Origin: Saccharomycopsis phalli
Taxonomy: Eukaryota > Ascomycota > Saccharomycetes > Ascoideales > Saccharomycopsidaceae
DNA: 64,000 nucleotides
Reading direction: 5' to 3'
Assembly (NCBI GenBank): GCA_020342235.1
Contig: CP073215.1
Span: 1,364,001-1,428,000 of the forward strand
The notes beneath the pieces are model-generated. The model was not told where the DNA came from and made no database searches. It was given only the letters and a program-made list of their open reading frames with translations. Below are positions 20,018 to 30,806 of the stretch, in pieces; position 1 is the first letter of the stretch; every line of letters begins with the position of its first letter. The translations under genes and the position numbers were made by a program.

Positions 20018-22599
20018 TATGTTACTTGTCTGCAGTTGTGGCTTGTGGAGTTTGCAGACGATGGAAAATTTGGATTGAATCCATATCCGGGTAACATAAT
20101 TGTTGGTGGCAGGGGCCAACATTGAGGAGATAGGGCAGTGCATTTACTACACATGGAAAAAGTATTCAGTACATACGTTGAATTAGTCTCAAAGATGATA
20201 GGAATAATTCCGGGAAAACTCAGGTACTGCTTGTACGGGTGTTCGAAATATGCTTAGCTGTCTCTCATCTGATAATAATCCCAAAATGACACCTGTATAT
20301 ACCTTGTCTCGAGTTTAAAATGACTTCTTATCTTGAAAGAATTTTTACTTAGCAAAAGGTCATCCAATGTGTGCTGATGTTATGGATACCTTGCTCAGAA
20401 TATTTATATGGGTATCTGATTCCATTCAACACAAATGTCAGCCTGGAAATTAATACTGCTTGTAAACTAACTGTTTGCAAAACATTGAAGCAATATTTAA
20501 TGCGCTAGCTCATCATTATTATCGTTAGTTATCTCGTGTAGTATTGTATTGCCTGTATACTATCTTGGTACATGCACTCAGATGATCTTACCAACAAGCT
20601 TTGAACTAGTGATAAGCCACCTTTCCATGTGCATTCATTACATAATGACATGATTTTAATGACATTGACGTCACTTTCTTTCTCTGCTGCTAGTTATAGA
20701 ACTTGCTGACTTGAAAATACCCGTTGAGAACCTCGGGTTGTTGAAACCGATGGCAAATTTCTGACATTCTGTTTTCCTAGCGAGGCTGCAGCTTTGATGG
20801 TAATCTGCGCAAGTGGCAAGAAAATGACTTGAGTGCCATACACTAATGCCAGGTCAACCTAGGAGAGAGGAATGCCAATCTTTTGACAAACATGCTGGCT
20901 AGAAGTCCGCAAGGTACCTTTTAATATACCGCTCAGTGACTTAAAAAAATGTCAGACGTCGCTAAATGCCCATTGGCAGTTGTATCCTACGACCAAAATT
21001 CTCAACTGATCGCCAGAAACCCGGATTTATACCTTCTGACTTTGATAAATGTGTGGTGTATCTTATTCTGATTTGCCGTCATCGGCTCATATTTACTTGC
21101 CGACTTGCCTTGAACCACATTGTCCCTGTGAGAGGCAGTGATTCATGCAATCAATTGAACAGCTGCAAAACTTTCCCGCTCAGTTGTAGGCATTCTAACC
21201 GACTTAACGTATATATAGCCATGAACGGTTTGATATATAATTATCGGAGGATATGACCTGTTGCTCAATTCCAGTAGCGGACGGCCAATCTCAGACTTGC
21301 TCGCCATTATCTTTTTCAAAAGACTTCATGTCGCTATATAGGTCGATTTCCAGTAATATTCCATGAACTGGGTATCAGAGCGACCCTAGACCTTGAAACA
21401 CACAGTTTCTTAAAGGAGCGCGACGCTGACAAGTCGAGATTGTCGACTAAAAATATGAGCAAAACCGAGCCATTTTGCCGATATTTAGCTGAACAGCAAT
21501 GTAATTACAAAGGTTGCCTGTTTATTTCTTCTTTTAGTAATCAGCATGAACAAACTAGGCTTTGTTAATCAAAACCGAGCCCCTGTTACCAATTAAATAA
21601 ACACCTTTAAGCATCTGAACCAGATGATTACCTGACTACACGGCAATGATTCTCTCCGCATTGTAGCCTACTTGTCTCTGGCAGGAGCATTATGCTTTAA
21701 GCAGCCAGTTGCATAAGCAAAGGAGTAGTACGTTTCGTCAGTTGCTCAAGAAATTTGATTGGCATCGCCATTGGCTTTTGGGTACCTGTAATGAATATTA
21801 GCCATGGATATCATTCGGCTATTAAATTCTTCATATATTTCTTGCTGCTTTTCTATTTTTATTGTATAGTACAATCATCAATGTTTTAGAACTCAGTTGC
21901 CACATCGTGGTTAGCGACAACCGCAAAATCAGGCATCAAAAAACAAGGCGAATCTGAAATTCTAGATCATCTCGCATCGCAATGTTGATTTCTAATCATT
22001 GGTGCATCGCCCCTATAACGTAGTTTGTAGCCGATTGTATAAGGCGTATCTTTCTGATAAGAGCTTTCGGTCTGATATATATTTTAGTTTTCAAGGCATG
22101 TAGCCATTCCGCTTTTTTGTTACATTCGCTTCGCTTGAATCGCGGCATTCAAGATGCGGCACCCAGTCGTCACAGCCACCTTAAGTAATATTCATTGCAG
22201 ATATTTCTCACACTGAGTGCGATTGAAACAGGATATTATATCGAACAAGATCCAAAACTCACCCTTCCATAATTCCTTTCCAAGGCCGTGTGAAAGTATA
22301 ATTATTCCCCACGCTCAGTGATGCAAGATGACAAGAATTCCAAACCTTATGCATAATGAGCACATACGTATGTTTACATATTAGCAATTAGCATCGGCTG
22401 AAACAATACAGAATGCCATCTATTCATAGTATCCTTCACATTTCTGGAAGTATTACGTAGTCGACACCGCTGCTTTTTGCAAAACGTGGTTTGCTAGGGC
22501 ATATAATGCATATGAATTCCATTTTTGCTGCACAGCGACATCATTGTATAAATACTGCTCCTTCGCCAGAAAAAAAACTAAGTTGCTTCAATATAAAAT
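20018..22599. other. 2.6-kb divergent regulatory region, TIM13 / MFS transporter
   Basis: No gene is supported here. The best open frame (20966-21256 +, 96 codons) has no domain and an overlapping short frame starting at 20949 stops after about 40 codons. The composition is less AT-rich than the other gaps. I see a CGG-N10-CCG arrangement at about 20737-20752 of the kind bound by Zn2Cys6 dimers, two copies of AAAACCGAGC at about 21465 and 21572, and a TATA box next to the transporter. The length suggests a complex promoter for the transporter. Confidence 0.5.
22547..22554 (+). promoter_or_regulatory. TATA box of the MFS transporter
   Basis: TATAAATA lies 46 bases before the transporter start codon, a plausible distance for a yeast gene with a short leader. 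Confidence 0.6.
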
Positions 22600-24156
22600 A
22601 TGTTTGGTGACACTGAATTAAAAAGTCCTGAGGTGGACATCAAGGAAGACACGGAGAAAGGTTTGGAGACCTCTTCATCCGAGTCGGACATGTCCGCCCT
22701 CAATTCTTATGATGAAATTCTCAATGAGAAGATGAGATTGATAAATAATGCATTGGACGAGATTGGATTTACCTGGTACCACTTTAAGCTTTTCTGCTTG
22801 AGTGGTATGGGTTATGCCACCGATTCCCAACTATCGTATATCCAAGCGACTGTTGCTGCCTTTACCAGAAAACAATTTGGTCAGGTGTTTGCTTCAGACT
22901 CTGAAGCTCTCTTTGCTGGGTTGTTGACTGGGGCAATTGTGTGGGGCTTCAGTGCCGACTTGATTGGCCGGAAGCTAGCATTCAACACTTCCTTGCTATT
23001 GTCAGCTATATTTTCGTTCTTGGCCGGCACAATGGGTAATTGGGGCACCTACTGTTTGTTTGTCGGTCTTGCGGCAGCGGCATATGGTGGCAATCTTGTG
23101 TTGGACACCACGGTTTTCTTGGAATACCTTCCTTCAAACACCAACTGGGCTGTCACTCTTTTGGCCCTCTGGTGGGGTGTGGGACAGACCGTATCGACCT
23201 TGTTGGGATGGGCCTTCTTGTCATACTCCAGTTGTGACCTCAAGGGCGATGTGTGTGAGTCACATACGAATCGGGGATGGAGATACACTTATTTTGCCAA
23301 TGCAGCCATTGTCTTTTTATTCTCCTTGACCAGAATCTTTCTCATCAAGTTGTACGAGACTCCAAAGTATTTGGTGTCTAACGGAAGAGACGAGGAAGCA
23401 GTTTATGTGTTAAAGACCATTGCTGCCAAGTACAACAGACCTTGCTCCCTTACCCTCGAGCAAATGCAGGCTTGCGGTGAAACCAAGTTCTCTGAGGACT
23501 TGAAGAACAATAAGATCAGTGTTTTGTCGCAAATCAAGTCGCACCTCAAGGTTTTGTTTCAAAATCGCAAGGTCGCACGATCCACAATTTTGTTATACAC
23601 ATCGTGGGCATTACTTGGCTTGGCTTACCCATTGTATGCCAACTTCTTGCCGACCTATCTTGCCAGCAGAGGCGCAGAAACAGCTGCAAAGACACAGTCT
23701 GGGCAGTACAGAGACAACGTGTTCCCAAACATTGCTGCAATTGGTGGTCCGATTATAGCTGCCGCGCTCTTGTACTTTTTTCCAAAGCCCCTTGGCCACA
23801 GAGGAACCTTGGCGATTGGTGGTCTCTTGTCGATGGTGTGTTTCTTCTGCTACACCCAGGTGAAGACACGTGCCCAGAACTTGGCTCTCAGTTCGTTGGT
23901 GTATGTGTTTATCGACGTGTACTATGGATGCCTTTACGCATACACACCATCTGTTCTTCCTTCCTCAGCAAGAGGTACTGGTAATGCAATAGCCTTTGGA
24001 TGCACAAGAACCATGGCCTGTATTGTACCTGTCGTTGCATACTATGCAAATCCAGGCACCTCCATTCCAATTTGGATCTGTGGCGGCGCCGTGGGAGTGA
24101 TTGGATGTCTATCCTTGCTTTTTCCGTTTGATCCTTCCATTCATAGAATTGTTTAG
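22600..24156 (+). CDS. Major facilitator superfamily transporter, substrate unknown
   Basis: A 518-residue membrane protein with a hydrophilic acidic N-terminus of about 60 residues and then about twelve hydrophobic segments. The loop after TM2 has the MFS signature GFSADLIGRKLAF, and the central cytosolic loop begins with YETPKYLVSNGR, as in the sugar/SV2-like MFS branch. A Cys-containing external loop lies near 210-225. Codon use strongly prefers TTG, GGT and GCC and avoids CTG, suggesting high expression when induced. I recognise no close S. cerevisiae counterpart, so the substrate is open: sugar acid, organic acid and aromatic compounds are all possible in this branch. The unusually long upstream region and TATA box suggest regulated expression. 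Confidence 0.85.
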   Translation: MFGDTELKSPEVDIKEDTEKGLETSSSESDMSALNSYDEILNEKMRLINNALDEIGFTWYHFKLFCLSGMGYATDSQLSYIQATVAAFTRKQFGQVFASDSEALFAGLLTGAIVWGFSADLIGRKLAFNTSLLLSAIFSFLAGTMGNWGTYCLFVGLAAAAYGGNLVLDTTVFLEYLPSNTNWAVTLLALWWGVGQTVSTLLGWAFLSYSSCDLKGDVCESHTNRGWRYTYFANAAIVFLFSLTRIFLIKLYETPKYLVSNGRDEEAVYVLKTIAAKYNRPCSLTLEQMQACGETKFSEDLKNNKISVLSQIKSHLKVLFQNRKVARSTILLYTSWALLGLAYPLYANFLPTYLASRGAETAAKTQSGQYRDNVFPNIAAIGGPIIAAALLYFFPKPLGHRGTLAIGGLLSMVCFFCYTQVKTRAQNLALSSLVYVFIDVYYGCLYAYTPSVLPSSARGTGNAIAFGCTRTMACIVPVVAYYANPGTSIPIWICGGAVGVIGCLSLLFPFDPSIHRIV

Positions 24157-24471
24157 TTCCCAAAATTAACCGGGATTGCATAGGCTATATTTCATAAAGT
24201 TTTTAACAACCTCTAACCTGGGCATGGTTAGAATGAGAATGAAAGTTCTCATTGTGATATTGCAGTCGTATCCTAATGCCCATAACAGTAAACCCTAAAC
24301 CATTATCATTAAGCATTTTAAAATAACACTAGCATTTTTGTTTTCGAGGCACTCTCAACAATACATTAATAATCCAGGCTGGCCTGCCATCATGTAACAT
24401 CTTATAAAAAGCCCTACAAAATTTCTACAAAACTCCAAACACCATATTTTATTCTAATATACACTTTATCC
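24157..24471. other. Intergenic, convergent 3' ends
   Basis: About 315 bases between the transporter and histone H4 3' ends. Nothing beyond AT-rich probable terminator sequence is visible. Confidence 0.5.
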
Positions 24472-25429
<958 letters not shown>

Positions 25430-25484
25430 GTTGTGTAAATTGTATATTAGTAGAAATGTTATGGTTGGTATAAACAAGTGTAGA

Positions 25485-26900
25485 TTAATTTTCCTGGAAT
25501 GCTACTTCTTTTGGAAGCACAAAACTAGCGCAAAACATTGTCTTGTTTGGTGCAACTTTTCTGACGATGCGGATCAGAGTACTGGCATATAGCAAGTCGT
25601 ACTTCAATTCACGCACGATTCTTTGGTGTATTTTAACACTCAACTCTTCCAATGAAGGCTGCTCTTCGCTCAGGTAATTCTGAAAGCAGTAAACGTGTAT
25701 CCATGGAAGCTCAAACTGGCCCTGGGATATAAACTCCTTGTATGCCGCATTATTAAATACGCCAATGTAGCTCCCCAAGAATTCAATGGCAGTATCTGGT
25801 AAGTTCATAACATAATGCTTGATATATCTTGGAACGTCCACCAGCACCATTTGCGGTTGCTTGCCTTGCGTCTTGCTCCGTCGAGACCCGGGCAATTTAT
25901 AAGTTAATTGGGAATTCTCGCGGTGAAAGTCCATTAAAAACGTCGTACTCTGTTTAATAAACTCATTACCGTCAATATTAAAGCATCGCGAAAACGTCCC
26001 AGTACGATTTATTTCCGTATTCTTTACCAAGTACTTGTAACTAGCAGGATTCAAGTCGTTGGCAAATACAATTGCCTTCTTCTTAGCTGCAGGTACAGCA
26101 AAAGGACCCACACCAGCCATCACGTCAAACACAACTTCACCGGGCTGGAATTGATCAACCAATCTCGAGTGCTCGGTCTGGAGTCTGGAGTTCCAGTAAA
26201 CATCTTGGAAATTGAATCTGAACTCACATCCCAGCTCATGGTGCACCACGTCCAAATCAGAATCTCCAGCAATAACCTCCATAGGAAACGTGCGAAATTT
26301 AGTCGCAATGGTTTCCGTTTTTGTGACAACAGTGCGTAGCGTTGGATTCTTGTCCAAAATGACTTCCCCAATGGTATATTTGTACGGGATATACTCGTCC
26401 CTCAAGTTTAAGTGAGCTACATGGCCTACTGCTGTGAAGCTGGATGGAATTTCGGCTCCCAAGTTCGTTGGCAAGATGCTTGTAAGAATTTCATCGGCTT
26501 TCCAGAAATCATAGTTTAAATCCAATATATATGGCATGACCTCGTACTCCCCATCCTTGGACTTGAGATATTCAAGAGCACTGGTAGAAAGCTCACGCTC
26601 AATATCGTCAGCCGATTTGACAGAATCCTTGAGTAGCACTACTTTGTTTCCGCCAGGAACTTTTGTTATGCTTGAAACAGAACGCAAACTGAGCAAGTCT
26701 TTTCTGTAAGTCGATTTTGACAATTCGCCCATATCTCTTGGGTCCTTGAACGCAAGGGCAACCAAATTTATTTTCTTAACGAATCTACTCTTGTCTAATT
26801 TGCCATCATGAAATATTGGTGGCAAATATTGTTTGCTTAATTGAAATTCAGGCTTCACGTTCATTGTACCAAGAAATCGTAAATGTACAAAAAACCTCAT
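25485..26900 (-). CDS. TRM5: tRNA (guanine37-N1)-methyltransferase Trm5
   Basis: It makes m1G37 (and the wyosine precursor) in tRNAs reading CNN and related codons, preventing frameshifts, in cytoplasm and mitochondria. The protein has 471 residues (S. cerevisiae 499). Features seen: the N-terminal substrate domain ending in GHVAHLNLRDEYIPYK, the AdoMet-binding DVMAGVGPFAVPAAKK, the FANDLNPASYKYL motif, and the YVMNLPDTAIEFLG motif (NLPP-like). The chosen start, at 26900, gives the leader MRFFVHLRFLGT, which could target mitochondria. The next Met (26864) would give a shorter cytosolic form, as is known for yeast Trm5. The frame opens further upstream only through a TTG. It is divergent from RRP4 across 63 bases, the same pair as S. 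cerevisiae YHR070W/YHR069C. Confidence 0.95.
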   Translation of the reverse strand: MRFFVHLRFLGTMNVKPEFQLSKQYLPPIFHDGKLDKSRFVKKINLVALAFKDPRDMGELSKSTYRKDLLSLRSVSSITKVPGGNKVVLLKDSVKSADDIERELSTSALEYLKSKDGEYEVMPYILDLNYDFWKADEILTSILPTNLGAEIPSSFTAVGHVAHLNLRDEYIPYKYTIGEVILDKNPTLRTVVTKTETIATKFRTFPMEVIAGDSDLDVVHHELGCEFRFNFQDVYWNSRLQTEHSRLVDQFQPGEVVFDVMAGVGPFAVPAAKKKAIVFANDLNPASYKYLVKNTEINRTGTFSRCFNIDGNEFIKQSTTFLMDFHRENSQLTYKLPGSRRSKTQGKQPQMVLVDVPRYIKHYVMNLPDTAIEFLGSYIGVFNNAAYKEFISQGQFELPWIHVYCFQNYLSEEQPSLEELSVKIHQRIVRELKYDLLYASTLIRIVRKVAPNKTMFCASFVLPKEVAFQEN

Positions 26901-26963
26901 GGGAAAAATTTTTCTAAGTAAAATTGAAACCACACTTCCTGCGACCCGCAATTTACAACAAAG

Positions 26964-27962
26964 ATGAGTGTAATAACGGTATCTAAGTTTAAGACGTATC
27001 TGACAGACGTAAGTGATGATATGAAGCTGAGCTCAGATATTGTCACCCCTGGGGAATTGATTACGGAAGAGACTGTGTGGATGAGAGGCCATGGCACTTA
27101 CTCGCTAGACAATAAAACATTCTCCTCTGTGGCGGGCACAATTTTGAAAGTTAATCGACTTTTAAGTGTCCAGCCGCTCAAGGGAAGATACATTCCTGAA
27201 ACTGGTGATCATGTGGTTGGAAGAATCATAGAGGTGGGCAATAAGCGATGGAAAGTTGATATTGGTGCGCGGTCTGATGCTGTGCTAATGCTCGGGTCCG
27301 TGAACTTGCCCGGGGGAATTCTTCGGAGAAAGTCAGACACCGACGAATTGAATATGCGAAACTTGTTGAAGGAAGGCGACTTGCTCAATTGCGAAGTGCA
27401 GTCGTTGTTTCAAGACGGGAGTGCGTCCCTTCATACCAGATCGTTAAAGTACGGGAAATTGAAGGACGGTATTTTTGTAAGCGTACCGCGATCATTAATT
27501 ATAAGAAGCAAGAATCACAACTTCATTTTGCAAGGTGGTGTCAGCGTGATATTGGGCATCAATGGGTACATATGGGTATATGCTACACCTGTGAATGTTA
27601 CAAATAAGGCCAGTGGCTCAAGCAGTACAAACAAGTTCCAGGCACAATTGGCCAGTAAAGACTCTTATAAAGTAGGTTCTGGAACCGCTGCCTTGACAAG
27701 ACAGGAAGAAGAAGCTTCGTGGCAGATATATTCAGATAAAAACCGTGACGATATAAGTGACATTGTGAAACAGAATATCGTACGGTATAGAAATGCCATC
27801 AAGGCTTTGGCACACTGTGAAATTGGAATCAATGAATCTAGAATAACTGCGGCCTATGAAGCCACTTTGGCTTACGGCAATATTGGAAGTTTAATAGAAA
27901 CAGAAAATATGGAAGGTATCGGTAGTGATGTTTTAAATGGTGAAAAGATGCGTGGGAATTAG
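26964..27962 (+). CDS. RRP4: Exosome cap subunit Rrp4
   Basis: RNA-binding cap protein of the nuclear and cytoplasmic RNA exosome, needed for 5.8S rRNA processing and RNA turnover. The 332 residues align almost throughout with S. cerevisiae Rrp4 (359). The N-terminal domain includes IVTPGELI and WMRGHGTY. The S1 domain includes GDHVVGRIIEVGNKRWKVDI, LMLGSVNLPGGILRRKS and FQDGSASLHTRSLKYGKL. The KH-like C-terminal domain includes VILGINGYIWVY. It ends KMRGN as in yeast. The only CTG codon is in the variable N-terminus. Confidence 0.97.
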   Translation: MSVITVSKFKTYLTDVSDDMKLSSDIVTPGELITEETVWMRGHGTYSLDNKTFSSVAGTILKVNRLLSVQPLKGRYIPETGDHVVGRIIEVGNKRWKVDIGARSDAVLMLGSVNLPGGILRRKSDTDELNMRNLLKEGDLLNCEVQSLFQDGSASLHTRSLKYGKLKDGIFVSVPRSLIIRSKNHNFILQGGVSVILGINGYIWVYATPVNVTNKASGSSSTNKFQAQLASKDSYKVGSGTAALTRQEEEASWQIYSDKNRDDISDIVKQNIVRYRNAIKALAHCEIGINESRITAAYEATLAYGNIGSLIETENMEGIGSDVLNGEKMRGN

Positions 27963-28194
27963 ATATTTAATGAGTGAATACTGTACTGTGAGGTATACAC
28001 TGCCTGTTTCTGGTGCTGTTGAAAGATTATATTTTTATGCTGTTGTTTTTTTCCAGAGAAATTATCTATTATATTAAGTAGTCATGTTGAAATTGTATTT
28101 ATGGGCATTGGCATCAAGCGGACCACCTAGGAGTGCGTTTAGCCGATGTTGATCAAAGTAATTTTTATACTGAATACTCCAAAGTTCAATAAAC

Positions 28195-29838
28195 ATGTTT
28201 GGGTCAGCATCGAAACCAGGAATAGGAACGAATAATAATTCCGGTGGTTTATTTAGTACTCCTTCTAAACCAAGTGGGTTGTCTATTACGACCAATTCCA
28301 ATAATGACGGAGGCAATGGCTTTGGCGTTAAAAAGCCAACAGGCCTCAGTCTTAATGTTGGAAACAATTCTGGAGGCGGACTATTTGGAAACAATAACAA
28401 TAATAACAATAATAATAACAATTCGGGAAACTCACTATTTGGCAATAATTCTAATTCTAATAATAGTTCCAGCGGTACTGGGGGAGGCTTGTTTGGTAAT
28501 AATAACAGTGGTGGATTATTTGGGAACAGCAACAACAACAATAGTAACAACAATAACACAAACTCAAGTGGTGGATTATTTGGAAATAACAATAACAACA
28601 GTAATACAAATACAGGTGGTGGGTTATTTGGTAACAACAATAACAACAACAATTCTACAACTAGTGGTGGATTATTTGGCAACAGCAACAACAATAATAC
28701 AAACTCAGGTGGTGGATTATTTGGGAACAATAGCAACAACAACAATAACAACTCTAGTACAGGTGGTGGATTATTTGGCAACAATAATAACAATAATAAT
28801 AGTGCAAACACAGGAGGTGGACTTTTTGGAAACAATAACACCAATTCAAGTGGTGGACTCTTTGGTAACAACAACAACAACAACAACAACAACGCAGGCA
28901 CTAGTGGTGGATTATTTGGAAATAACAACAATTCCGGAGGTTTACTTGGAACAAATTCTAATCAGAATACTAATACTAGTGGGTCACTTTTTGGCAATAA
29001 CAATTCTGGTGGTTTACTTGGGAATAATCAGGCTCAGCAACAGCAAATACCATCTATTACTCTCATGACCAGAGTGTCAGAATTACCACCTTCATTCCAG
29101 GAGAAGGTAAAGCAGTTGAATGCCTATATCAATGATCAGGTCCAAATATGTGAGTCGTTGAGACTTGGGGAGAGTGAGCATGAAGCTTTGATCAAGTCTA
29201 TTCCAAAGGATATTGACTACTTGACAATTGATTATAACAAGGTTCATAACAGCCTTTTACATGATGTAAAGAGCTTGGATGAACTAAAGGCCAAAACGTC
29301 TGAATTGATCAAAGTCAGCAAGAATTTCACGCTATTGGTCAACTTCTTGACGGCAAGTCAGAACTCTTCCAGCAAAGGAGCATTGACAGCAAATAATGAA
29401 AGTCTCAATAACTTGGAGTTGATGAAGAAAGATCCAATTGCTGCTTTTAATAAAGTGTTTAGCGAAGGCCAGCTGATTGTCACATCTATTGGCAAGAATA
29501 AAAGCACCTTGGTACCGTCAGATTATTTATTGAAGTTTTTTGAGGAGAAGTTGACGGAATTCACGAAAAAGTTTAGTGAGTTGAACTCATTATTGACTGA
29601 CATTGAGTTGTCATTTAACGAGGTGGAGAGCACTTCAACTAGCTTATTACTTTCCTACGGCTTTTTGCCAACTAGTAAGGCTACGGACAATACGGTAAAT
29701 GGATCTGACTTGAACAGCTTGATAAATGGCAATTTGAAGAATTTGATAGACAGTATTAATGAGGAGTTTTACTTGTTTATGGATATTAGTAACAAGTTGG
29801 CAGAGGTTCATTACGAAATAAAGCAGCTAAGTTTATAG
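28195..29838 (+). CDS. NUP49: GLFG nucleoporin Nup49
   Basis: Component of the central transport channel, forming the Nsp1-Nup57-Nup49 trimer of the nuclear pore. Residues 1-285 are Asn/Gly-rich with about a dozen GGLFGN-type repeats separated by poly-Asn spacers. Residues 290-547 are an alpha-helical coiled-coil domain that resembles S. cerevisiae Nup49 (LPPSFQEKVKQLNAYI, DPIAAFNKVF, SDYLLKFFEEK). It has 547 residues against 472 in S. cerevisiae, the excess being in the Asn-rich repeats. The start MFGSASK is typical of FG nucleoporins. The AAT/AAC-rich repeats create a long leucine-rich open frame on the other strand, which is not a gene. Confidence 0.93.
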   Translation: MFGSASKPGIGTNNNSGGLFSTPSKPSGLSITTNSNNDGGNGFGVKKPTGLSLNVGNNSGGGLFGNNNNNNNNNNNSGNSLFGNNSNSNNSSSGTGGGLFGNNNSGGLFGNSNNNNSNNNNTNSSGGLFGNNNNNSNTNTGGGLFGNNNNNNNSTTSGGLFGNSNNNNTNSGGGLFGNNSNNNNNNSSTGGGLFGNNNNNNNSANTGGGLFGNNNTNSSGGLFGNNNNNNNNNAGTSGGLFGNNNNSGGLLGTNSNQNTNTSGSLFGNNNSGGLLGNNQAQQQQIPSITLMTRVSELPPSFQEKVKQLNAYINDQVQICESLRLGESEHEALIKSIPKDIDYLTIDYNKVHNSLLHDVKSLDELKAKTSELIKVSKNFTLLVNFLTASQNSSSKGALTANNESLNNLELMKKDPIAAFNKVFSEGQLIVTSIGKNKSTLVPSDYLLKFFEEKLTEFTKKFSELNSLLTDIELSFNEVESTSTSLLLSYGFLPTSKATDNTVNGSDLNSLINGNLKNLIDSINEEFYLFMDISNKLAEVHYEIKQLSL

Positions 29839-29902
29839 AGGATCATTACAAGTAGAGATTCCAGAATATTGATAGTTGAATTTGAATGTAGACGCTATTT
29901 TA

Positions 29903-30775
29903 TTATTGAAATGCTCGAACGGCTGCCTCAAAAGCTGCCAAGGCGGCCGCGTTTGCAGGAAAACTTCGCAAGATACTAGGAAGGAAACCTCTAAAGAAGC
30001 CAGCCGTACCCTTTGATTGGTAAATATATTTCGCGGCAGCTCTCCAGGTCTTAAACTTTGGGTTGTTTACGTCGTCAGTCATGATAACTTGCTTGACCAC
30101 GTCGGCAGGGTATGCAAATGTCCAGAAAACCGTTGCAGACAAGCCACCACTCCAGAAGTTGATTGCGACATTTGTCATGTTTGTATGCTGTTTGAACCAA
30201 TCGGTGAATAATTGGTAGGATCCCCACCAAAAGACAAAGTTGGTTCTGAAAATCATGGTTGCAGCAAGGCCTCTGTAAAGGCCTCTGATGCCTCGTTGAG
30301 TCACAACTTTGTAGAGACAGTCCAACGGGCCACGGTACACTCTCGACTTATTGTCGTATTGTATTTGCAATCTGGCCTTAATTTGCTCGACCGGTGCTGC
30401 TACAAAACTGACAGTCAACCCAGCACCCAAACCTGCAAGGCAATGGCCGACCAACGGTAAGTCCTTCTGGTTTGCATATACTGTGTTCAAGAGGCATTGC
30501 CGGTAGTTGTACAAAGATCCAAGCATAACAGAGTCCATAAACACCCAGCCGACAAGCGGCGGCGTAAAGCCTTTGTAAAACCCTCTGATACCTTCCTTTT
30601 TCATGGTTTGGATCACAGCGTCAAGAGGACCTTTGAACCGGCCCTCAGAGGTTTGAAGTCTGACTTTGATAGAATCAAAAGGGTGGCCAACGGCATTTTT
30701 AGTTATCCCAGAAAACACGCCTGCAACAAATCCAACGTAGCCCGAAGTGTTTTGCGGTTTCGAATCGTCGCCCAT
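29903..30775 (-). CDS. Mitochondrial carrier family (SLC25) protein, substrate not assigned
   Basis: Inner-membrane solute carrier of 290 residues made of three repeats. The PX[DE]XX[KR] signatures are HPFDSIKVRLQ, APVEQIKARLQ and YPADVVKQVIM, each followed by the matching glycine-rich GxxGFYKG/GLYRG/GFFRG segment. All six expected membrane helices can be placed. It belongs to the amino-acid/acylcarnitine branch (Ymc, Crc1, Ort1-like) by its C-terminal FxGFxPxxLRxxPANAA, but I cannot choose the substrate. Its start is only 31 bases from the ATG of the divergent MoaE-type gene, so they share a promoter. Confidence 0.88.
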   Translation of the reverse strand: MGDDSKPQNTSGYVGFVAGVFSGITKNAVGHPFDSIKVRLQTSEGRFKGPLDAVIQTMKKEGIRGFYKGFTPPLVGWVFMDSVMLGSLYNYRQCLLNTVYANQKDLPLVGHCLAGLGAGLTVSFVAAPVEQIKARLQIQYDNKSRVYRGPLDCLYKVVTQRGIRGLYRGLAATMIFRTNFVFWWGSYQLFTDWFKQHTNMTNVAINFWSGGLSATVFWTFAYPADVVKQVIMTDDVNNPKFKTWRAAAKYIYQSKGTAGFFRGFLPSILRSFPANAAALAAFEAAVRAFQ

Positions 30776-30806
30776 GTTTGAGTGTTGATAGATCTAGCAG
30801 AAAAAA

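Noticed and set aside
20949-21256. Short frames beginning MSDVAKCPLAVV (20949) and MPIGSCILR (20966)
   Set aside because: The first looks gene-like for about 25 residues but stops after about 40 codons and no neighbouring frame continues it recognisably. Neither shows a domain. Could be a relic, but support is too weak.
28074-28931. A 285-codon leucine/proline-rich open frame antisense to NUP49
   Set aside because: It is the complement of the Asn/Gly repeats of NUP49 (AAT/AAC read as ATT/GTT), purely low-complexity, and has no ATG-based family match.
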